Source: Ligustrum vulgare
Lineage: Eukaryota > Streptophyta > Magnoliopsida > Lamiales > Oleaceae
Direction: 5' to 3'
Assembly: GCA_963555705.1 (NCBI GenBank)
Contig: OY743188.1
Coordinates: 27,735,383 to 27,799,382, forward strand
DNA length: 64,000 nt
Under the pieces are notes generated by a model. That model made no database searches. It was not told where the DNA came from and worked only from the letters and a program-made list of their open reading frames with translations. Shown in pieces: positions 57,090-64,000 of the stretch; position 1 is the first letter of the stretch; every line of letters begins with the position of its first letter. A program made the translations under genes and the position numbers.

Positions 57090-58129
57090 TTTTCTTTGGC
57101 ACATTCTAACTTTATTTCTTCCTTATCAATTATTTCGTTATTTTCTAAACATTTTATACATGCTTCTTTATAACATTCTAAACATTTTGCTCTAAATTTC
57201 CTAGCTGGATACCAATTACATAAAGAACATGCTATGTTATCGGTTCCTATATTTTTCTGTCAAGTATGTGTACAATTTTCAATTAAAGTTTCCACAAAGT
57301 TGAATTCATCTTCAGATTCTAATTCTTTACTATTTTTTTTTTTATTTGAAAATTCATCTATAATTTTATAATTAGATTCTTCTTGTTCAATTTCTGATTT
57401 ATCATCTATTGATACTATACTATAAATAGATTCTTTATCTGAAATATATTCATCTAATTGTATTAAATCTTCATTTGTACATTCAATAAGTGTAGTTTAT
57501 CTATCATAACTATTAATTCTTTTAGGACAAGTTCTTGCTCAAGTTCATTACTATTACAAACGAATCAACTAAGTTTATTTTATAAGTTCTTTCTGGCTTA
57601 AATTTTCTAACAAGTCTTTTTTCATCTAAATAAGGTTTCCTCTTATTTGATTTTCTTAAAAAATATATTTTCTTAATTGGTCTTTTATCTTTTTTATATG
57701 CTTTCTTAAAGGGTTTAGAATGTGAGGCTCCATAAGTTTGTGGAGTAAAAATATCTTTACAGAATTTATAATCTGTCTTTTTAGTTGTGTTTGGATTTGT
57801 AATTCTACACATTTGTCTTCTAAACATCTAATAACATGTTGGATTCTATGTCTTATACTCTATCTTTTTTCTGGCTAATCTCTTACTTATACTAAATTAT
57901 TCCGAGATTTTGTTATTTCTAATACTAATGGTCCTAGTAATTTATGAAATAACTTATTTTCTATTTCTTGGTCAAATATGTTTCCTGGGATTGACGTTAA
58001 ATAATAATATTCATTTAAAAATTTCTTAACATATTTTCCTTTAGTCCATTTATATAAATTCAGTTTTTCTAAATCCCTTGTAGCCTTTCTCTGTATACTC
58101 ATATGTCCTGAATTTGATCTGCACCACAT
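57090..58129 (-). pseudogene. Caulimovirid capsid-protein region
   Basis: The frame 58129-57887 includes LNLYKWTKGKYVKKFL and EYYYLTSIPGN, a pattern of caulimovirid capsid proteins. After a break, 57827-57522 is strongly basic (KKAYKKDKRPIKK, RKPYLDEKRLVRKF). Further left, 57250-57110 holds several cysteines in C-x2-C pairs before the copia insertion. Stops separate these pieces. The upstream movement-protein gene is not present. Confidence 0.7.
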
Positions 58130-58823
58130 TGTACAGTTTTAGTCATTTACGTCGGTTGTAAAAGACATTACGCGTCGGTTGTGGAAGTGACGCATTTGAC
58201 ACAGACGTACAAGGTAAAGGGAATATGTGTCGATTGTTTTCGAATGCAAAAAGAATTATTATACGCGTCGGTTATATGACAAACTGACGCATATAGTGAA
58301 AAAAAAATAGAATATGCGTTGGTTGTACAATCGACGCATATTCTATTTTTTTTTAATCAAAAAATTCTATTTGTTATTTTATATTCGATCTCATCGTCAA
58401 ATGTAACTATCAACAACCAACAAATAATCAACACAAATGCATAATAAAATTATATAAGTCAATTTATATTAATATTAATGATAGTTATTACAAATGTTCC
58501 CATATATATTAACATAAAAAATAAAAATTTACATACAAGATTCATAGAAATATTTAGCCCATAAATTTCTAATCTTGTCCATATCCTCCATTGAGTAAGA
58601 ATCTAGATAAAATGTCTACAAACAGTTAAAATAAATTATTAGTTATTTCTTAATAACTAATAAATCTATTATTAAACAATTCGTAGTATTCAATATTTAT
58701 AATACCTTATCTATAAAGGTCAATTGAAAATATTGTATGACTATCTCATACATGTTTCTAATAACATAATAGTCACGTTCAGAACCTCTGGGTTGCTGAG
58801 GAAACTGAAATTTTCACATTAAA
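58130..58823. other. CACTA-like subterminal repeats and unassigned flank
   Basis: 58140-58350 carries repeated ACGCGTCGGTTGT and its inverse (GACGCATATT), the same motif as near 34990, in the dense mixed-orientation pattern of CACTA subterminal regions. No CACTA/TAGTG end was located. 58350-58823 is AT-rich with no recognised feature and ends with the TTAAA target duplication. Confidence 0.45.
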
Positions 58824-59623
58824 TGATGTGATCCAGAACCGTGATAATACGAATCATAGCAGGCTTGACGGAAAAATTTAAATATTCAAGCCAAAACAAG
58901 AATTCAGCAGGTTCTACGAGCTTTGAAGATCAAACCGTGCCGAAAAGAACCAGAAAATTAAGCAGAAGGCCTTTTATGGCCGTAACCATTGGAATTACGG
59001 CCGTAATGCAGCTATCACAATTTTTGGACAGAACATGACTTACGGCCATAATCAATTTCGTCACGGCCGTAAATTCGGTATCAACTTTGGACTCGAGAGG
59101 GGCTTACGGCCGTAAGCCTAGTATTTTCGGCCGTAACTAAGGAGCGGATCAAATTTCGCAGAATCTTGATTATTTTATTTCCTTTTTCCAATTTTAGTTA
59201 TTTTAGTATTTTAGGTCAATTAGGAGTCTATTTTGAGCCCATTCGCGTCTAGGATTTTTGTTTGTTTATTTATATGCTTTTTCCATTCATTGTATTTCAG
59301 ACTTTGAATTTGAATAAAAGAGATTGAATGTTTTTCAATTGGTTAATGTGTGCATTCACATTACAAACCCGAACTTATCAAGATTGATTATCTTGTGGCG
59401 TTCATCCAGAACTTATCAAATATTCGCGAGAGTATTTGTGGCGTTCAAAACCAGAAACTTATCAAGGAGATTGGGCAATTCCTTGTGGCGTTTCGAAAGT
59501 CTTGGTTCTTTATTCCGCATCGTCGAGCCATCGCGTCGGGAATATCGGGTCAAGATTCCACCGTCCATCTACAACCTGGGTTCGAAACTTTCGGACGTTT
59601 CTTCTGCACTTCGAGTCTCATCA
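58824..59623 (+). repeat. 5' LTR with TTACGGCCGTAA palindromes
   Basis: 800 bp. Six exact or near copies of the 12-bp palindrome TTACGGCCGTAA lie within 58970-59140. Direct repeats containing CTTATCAA and TTGTGGCGTTC occur near 59370-59490. Confidence 0.92.
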
Positions 59624-60098
59624 TTTGATATCAGAGCTGGACTCTGAATTCAGGTTTTTATTTTATCAAGTTTAATTCTTATGTTTATCATTGAGTCTGC
59701 CATAAGAATAATCCATATCTTGTTATTGAGTCTTTCTTTTCTTGAGTGTTCTTCGTGCCAGTAAATTTTTTCAGTTTTGATCCATATAAAAATCCAACAA
59801 AAATTCAAAAGTGTTTATTTTGTTCGATTCTTATCCAAATCCTGTTCCGTTTGTTTTATTGTGTTCGTGTCAAATTTTCGGATTTATTTAAAAATATATA
59901 TTTTTTATTATTATTATTTAATTCCGAAAATTCAATATTAAAAAAAAAAAAAAAAAAAAAAAGGTTACTCCAAAATTCAAGAACCACTTTCTTGAGTTTC
60001 TTTAAAATTCTTGGTATTCATTTCCTTCCAAGTCAATAAAAGTCGTTCTTACTATTTGATGTCTAAATCCTCTTCATTCTTAAATTTTTTTATAAGGA

Positions 60099-61274
60099 AT
60101 GGATTATGATCCGGGCTCTTTATTTCAAACTAGATGTTATGTGGATCATAAGGGGTGCAGTTTGGCGATTGATGGAAAGTGCTTTACTAATTTCGTTAGT
60201 AGCACTGTGGTTGAAAGATTAGGATTGCCCCTAGAACCACACTATAAACCTTATAGGATGACGTGGATGAGGGAGTTTGGGAATTTCAAAGTAATCAAAC
60301 AAGTTCTAGTGCCTATCACCTAGGGAAGGTATAGTGATGATGTATGGTGTGATGTAGTGCCATTGAAATCTTCTCATATTTTAATGGGAAAACCTTGGAG
60401 GCTAAGGAGTGAGGCTGTTTATGATAAGAGTATGCACATATACAAATTCCTTAAGAAAGGGAAAACATGCGCACTATATGGATTGACATTAGAGGAAGCA
60501 CTAGAAGATTCACGGAGAGTAAGGAAGGAGAGTGAAAAGTGGGGTAATAGGAGGCATCGTGGGGATAAGGATATTGATAAGAAGGAGGGATACTTGAAAT
60601 TAAAAACAAATAAACAAACTCCAAAATTTGATGAGGAGAAGGTGGAGTTGGGTAGCGAGGAAATGATTAAGAATGAAATTGTTGATAATGAGGGGAATGA
60701 ATTGGGAGTTGAGGTGGAAGTTCAAGATTTGAGCGTTGAATTGGAAGATCCACATTTGAGTAGTAATGAGGTTGTGCACGAGCGTGGTGATAAAAATGTG
60801 GAGATAGGAGAGGTGGTTGAATTTGAAAGTAAAATTATTGAAGATGTGCTTGAGTGTGTAAAGTTAGTAGAGGTGCTTGAGAGAAAAGAAGTAGAGGGGA
60901 ATAAACAAGAACTTGCAAAGGAAGAACGAGGTGAAGAGAAGGATCTCGCGGTTCCAAAAGAGGAGTTGGAGATGATGATTTATCATGAATACAAGGATCC
61001 GTACCTTGTATCTCATGAAACTAACATTTCCCACCCTATTTTATTTAATTCTTTTTTGCAGGTTAATTGCACTTGGAAGGATTGGTCACGCTACTTACAC
61101 CCAAAGGTGTTTCTACTTCAAGCCATTCATGTGACCCCTGTTGCAGAATATTATTGGTTGATTATATACAATGGCAGGAGGAGTTTTCCATTTGATCCGG
61201 GAGGAGCAACGGTAACTCATGAACAAAGCTATGATTCGAGACGAATCATCCTAAAGAAGGAGGGTATGATGTGA
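60099..61274 (+). pseudogene. Ty3-type protease fused to an acidic domain
   Basis: One frame of 392 codons broken only by TAG at 60321. Residues 10-30 (FQTRCYVDHKGCSLAIDG) and DVWCDVVPLKSSHILMGKPW are the two halves of a Ty3/gypsy retropepsin; the catalytic Asp is kept (IDG), though the usual G-S after it reads K-C. After GKTCALYGLTLEEAL comes a Glu-rich, coiled-coil-like region (about 60500-60980). It is followed by the tail that normally ends pol (FPFDPGGATVTHEQ), with the stop codon lying in the start of the 3' LTR. Gag and the polymerase/integrase core are missing, so it would need help from a relative. Confidence 0.8.
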
Positions 61275-62068
61275 TCCAGAACCGTGATAATATGAATCAT
61301 AGCAGGATTGACGGGAACATTTAAATATTCAAGCAAAAACAAGAATTCAGCAGGTTCAACGACCTTTGAAGATCAAACTGTGTCGAAAAGAACCAGAAAA
61401 TTAAGCAAAAGGCCTTTTTACAGTCGTAACCATTGGAATTACGTCTGTAACGCACCTATCGCAATTTTTTGGACAAAACATGACTTACAGCCTTAATCAA
61501 TTTCGTCACGGAAATAACTTCGGCATCAACTTTGGACCCGAGAGGGGCTTACGGCCGTAAACCCGGTATTTACGGCCGTAACTGAGGAGCAGATCAAATT
61601 TCGCAGAATCTTGATTATTTTATTTCCTTTTTCCAATTTTAGTTATTTTAGTATTTTAGGTCAATTAGGAGTCTACTTTGAGGTCATTCATGTCTAGGGT
61701 TCTTGTTTGTTTATTTATACGTTTTTTCCATTTATTGTATTTCAGACTTTGAATTTGAATAAAAGAGATTGAATGTTTTTCAATTGTATAATGTGTGGAT
61801 TGACATTATAAACCCGAACTTATCAAGATTGATTATCTTGTGGCGTTCATCCAGAACTTATCAAATATTCGCGAGAGTATTTGTGGCGTTCAAAACTAGA
61901 AACTTATCAAGGAGATTGGGCAATTCCTTGTGACGTTTTGAAAGTCTTGGTTCTTTATTCCGCATCGTCGAGCCATCGCGTCGTGAATATCCGGTCAAGA
62001 TTCCACCGTCCATCCACAATCTGGGTTCGGAACTTTTCGGCGTTTCTTCCGCGCTTCGAATCTCATCA
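61267..62068 (+). repeat. 3' LTR of the non-autonomous Ty3-type element
   Basis: 802 bp, collinear with 58824-59623, with scattered substitutions and partial loss of the palindromes (for example TTACAGCC in place of TTACGGCC near 61486). Its outer flank is TTAAA. Confidence 0.92.
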
Positions 62069-62099
62069 TTAAAACTATTAGTAATATTATATATATATA

Positions 62100-62857
62100 T
62101 ATATACTTGGAAAGTTCCGAATTCAGGCTGGAGCGGACGGTAACAATGCAACCCCGACCTCACGACGCAAGAACTATGGGTATATTAAACCCAAAACCCG
62201 TTACTATGCGGAGATAAGAACCACAAAGGGGTGAACGCCACAAGGAATGTCCAGATCCTTGATAAGTTCGATTTTTTTCAACGCCAAAGGATTTGAATCT
62301 TAATAAGTTCGTTGTGTAAAGGGAAAATCCCCACCTTTAGAGAGAGTAAAAACACTCAATAATTTTATTCATCAAAAATCTTTTGTTACATTGAATGAAA
62401 AAAGCGTATAAATAAACAAACAAAAATCCTGGACGCGAATGGGCTTAAAATAGACTCCAAATTGACCGAAAATATTAAAATAACTAAAATTGGTAAAAGG
62501 AAATAAAATAATCAAGATTCTGCGAAATTTGATTCGCTCCTCAGTTATGGCCGTAAATACCGGACTTATGGCCGTAAACCCCTCTCGGGTCCAAAGTTGA
62601 TACCGAAGTTACGGCCGTGACGAAATTGATTACGGTCGTAAGTCATGTTCTGTCCAAAAATTGCAATAGCTGTGTTACGGCCGTAATTCCAATGGTTACG
62701 GCCGTAAAAGGCCTTCTGCTTAATTTTCTGATTCTTTTCGAAACGGTTTGATCTTCAAAGCTCGTTGAACCTGCTGAATTCTTGTTTTGGCTTGAATATT
62801 TAAATTTTCCCGTCAAGCCTGCTATGATTCGTATTATCACGGTTCTGGATCACATCA
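62100..62857 (-). repeat. LTR of a related element on the opposite strand
   Basis: The minus strand from 62857 reads TGATGTGATCCAGAACCGTG and stays collinear with the 58824 LTR through the palindrome cluster (62545-62710). It then diverges toward its end. The inner flank is the same polypurine tract (62858-62870). The left limit is uncertain; an (AT)n run lies at about 62089-62105. Confidence 0.8.
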
Positions 62858-64000
62858 TACCCTCCTTCTTTAGGATGATTCGTCCCAAATCATAGCTTTG
62901 TTCATGAGTTACCGTTGCTCCTCCCGGATCAAATGGAAAACTCCTCCTGCCATTGCATATAATCAACCACTAATATTCTGTAACAGGGGTCACATGAATG
63001 ACTTGAAGTAGAAAGACCTTTGGGTGTAAGTAGTGTGACCAATCGTTCCAAGTGCAATTAGCCTGCAAAAAAAGAATTAAATAAAATAGGTTGGAAAATA
63101 TTAGTTTCATGAGGTACAAGGTATGGATCCTTGTATTCATGATAAATCATCATCTCCAACTCCTCTTTTGGAATCACGAGGCCCTTCTCTTCACCTCGTT
63201 CTTCCTTTGCAAGTTCTTGTTTATTCCCCTCTACTTCTTTTCTCTCAAGCACCTCTCTTAACTTTACACACTCAAGCACCTCTTCAATATTTTTACTTTC
63301 AAGTTCAACCACATCTCCTATCTCCACATTTTTATCACCACGCTCCTGCACTACCTCATTACTACTCAAATGTGGATCTTCCAATTCAACGCTCAAATCT
63401 TGAACTTCCACCTCAACTCCCAATTCATTATTGTCAACAATGTTATTTTCAATCTCCTCTTCAACAATTTTATTCTCCACTTCAAGACTCGGAGTTTGAT
63501 TAACTACTTCAATTTTCAACTCTTCAAATTCAATATTCTTAACATGAGGCTCTACTATAATCTCACACCCACTCCCCCTTTGTAATTCAGGCTCATCCTC
63601 CCTTTCACTTTCCCGTTGAAACTTGGCTAATTTTTTCCTTGCTCCCTTTGCAATCATTTCATCCTTTAACTGCCTTAATATCATTCTCACCTCATCAAAT
63701 TCATCCCTCATTTCTGAAACACAATCTCCTATTTTTGAAGCACCATCTTCCAATACTTTCAGCTCATCCCCAATTCCAACCCTAGGTTTATGATCAATCC
63801 TATTCTCCCTCCTAACTCTAGGAGCTGTTTGAGGTTTTTCCCTGAATTTAGACATTGTGGAGTTGGATGTGGAATGGAAAGATTCGATAACAAGGAGTTA
63901 TGAAACTCAAGGAAGTAATCCTTGAATTTGACTCGAAAGGAAAGAATATTGTAGAAATTCAAGAAAGTGGATCTTAAATTTTGGAATACTTCCTTTTTTT
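62858..64000 (-). mobile_element. Second non-autonomous Ty3-type element, partial
   Basis: Interior of the element whose 3' LTR is 62100-62857, running off the right edge of the window. It has the same pol-tail remnant (62860-63060, frame broken) and the same acidic module as 60099-61274, but a different N-terminus. The 5' LTR is outside the window. Confidence 0.85.
63058..63855 (-). CDS. Gag-like leader fused to the acidic domain (265 aa)
   Basis: An open frame from ATG 63855 to a stop at 63058. Residues 1-90 are basic then heptad-like (MSKFREKPQTAPRVRREN, EMRDEFDEVRMILRQLKDEM) and may be a gag N-terminus. The next ~170 residues are Glu-rich and closely match the acidic region of the 60099-61274 frame (VEVEVQDLSVELEDPHLSSN is shared exactly). 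There is no zinc knuckle, protease or RT. I do not recognise a function for the acidic module. The frame is intact, unlike most element genes in this window. Confidence 0.65.
   Translation of the reverse strand: MSKFREKPQTAPRVRRENRIDHKPRVGIGDELKVLEDGASKIGDCVSEMRDEFDEVRMILRQLKDEMIAKGARKKLAKFQRESEREDEPELQRGSGCEIIVEPHVKNIEFEELKIEVVNQTPSLEVENKIVEEEIENNIVDNNELGVEVEVQDLSVELEDPHLSSNEVVQERGDKNVEIGDVVELESKNIEEVLECVKLREVLERKEVEGNKQELAKEERGEEKGLVIPKEELEMMIYHEYKDPYLVPHETNIFQPILFNSFFAG

Larger units (their letters stand above)
51640..58129 (-). mobile_element. Endogenous caulimovirid (pararetrovirus) relic
   Basis: Minus-strand order is capsid region, (copia insertion), protease, RT, RNase H, then a viroplasmin/transactivator region. 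This is the gene order of caulimovirids that encode a transactivator (caulimo-, soymo-, cavemo-, solendovirus-type genera); I cannot assign the genus. The movement protein expected upstream of the capsid is absent, cut off by CACTA-like sequence from 58130. Numerous stops and frame changes, a changed RT active site and the copia insertion show an old, non-functional copy. The left limit is approximate. Confidence 0.8.
58824..62068 (+). mobile_element. Complete non-autonomous Ty3-type LTR element (3245 bp)
   Basis: LTRs 58824-59623 and 61267-62068 (800 and 802 bp, TGATGTGATC to CTCATCA) flank a 1643-bp interior. TTAAA lies on both outer sides (58819-58823, 62069-62073). A primer site TGATATCAGAGC lies at 59626-59637 and a polypurine tract AAGAAGGAGGGTA precedes the second LTR. 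Only a protease-like and acidic ORF is present; RT, RNase H and integrase are absent. Confidence 0.95.

Noticed and set aside
63123..63585. Plus-strand ORFs of 126 and 71 codons
   Set aside because: Antisense of the Glu-rich frame 63058-63855, giving Leu/Gln/Phe-rich shadows.

Overview
This window looks like AT-rich nuclear DNA from a eudicot plant, probably a repeat-rich (pericentromeric or intergenic) stretch. It contains plant-specific Ty1/copia and Ty3/gypsy elements, CACTA, hAT, Mutator-like and PIF/Harbinger DNA transposons, an endogenous caulimovirid (plant pararetrovirus) relic, and decayed fragments of two plant genes. These are a bHLH93-type transcription factor and a LONELY GUY (LOG) cytokinin-activating enzyme. 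I see no intact host gene, tRNA, rRNA or CRISPR array.

Layout. 1-2376: unassigned, with a Helitron-type 3' end at 640. 2377-9757: a 5'-truncated Ty3/gypsy element of the Tat/Retand type on the minus strand, with one LTR, an antisense ORF on the plus strand, a 56-bp tandem array and a broken pol; a 375-bp hAT-type element sits in the antisense ORF. 10940-17946: a 7-kb LTR element (TSD ATCAC) with no recognisable gag-pol. It carries an 803-bp hAT element, an open 181-codon ORF that resembles viral cysteine-rich nucleic-acid-binding proteins, and an intronless LOG pseudogene. 18084-20370: a bHLH93-like gene relic split by a hAT element and a MITE. 21174-26519: a LARD-like Ty3 element. 27047-34614: a tandem duplication whose second copy holds a solo LTR (itself carrying a Harbinger-type element) and a 3.07-kb hAT element with a decayed transposase.

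35721-48640: a decayed copia element on the minus strand. Its 3' LTR region is split by a hAT element that is in turn split by a 5150-bp CACTA element (TSD CCA). The copia body also holds a Mutator-like MITE (9-bp TSD), a Tourist-like element with a Harbinger-type element nested in it, and a small MITE. 49863-50567: another hAT-type element. About 51640-58129: a caulimovirid relic on the minus strand (capsid, protease, RT/RNase H, viroplasmin regions) interrupted by a deleted copia element. 58824-62068: a complete non-autonomous Ty3-type element (TSD TTAAA). 62100-64000: an opposite-strand relative that runs off the window.

The genes here do not form a pathway; the window records layered insertions. 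The most unusual items are the open cysteine-rich ORF next to the LOG retrocopy inside an LTR element, and a CACTA element that keeps a well-spliced Transposase_24 gene while its TNP2 gene has lost the catalytic domain. Also unusual are the interrupted pararetrovirus relic and the paired non-autonomous Ty3 elements with a shared acidic ORF module and palindrome-studded LTRs.
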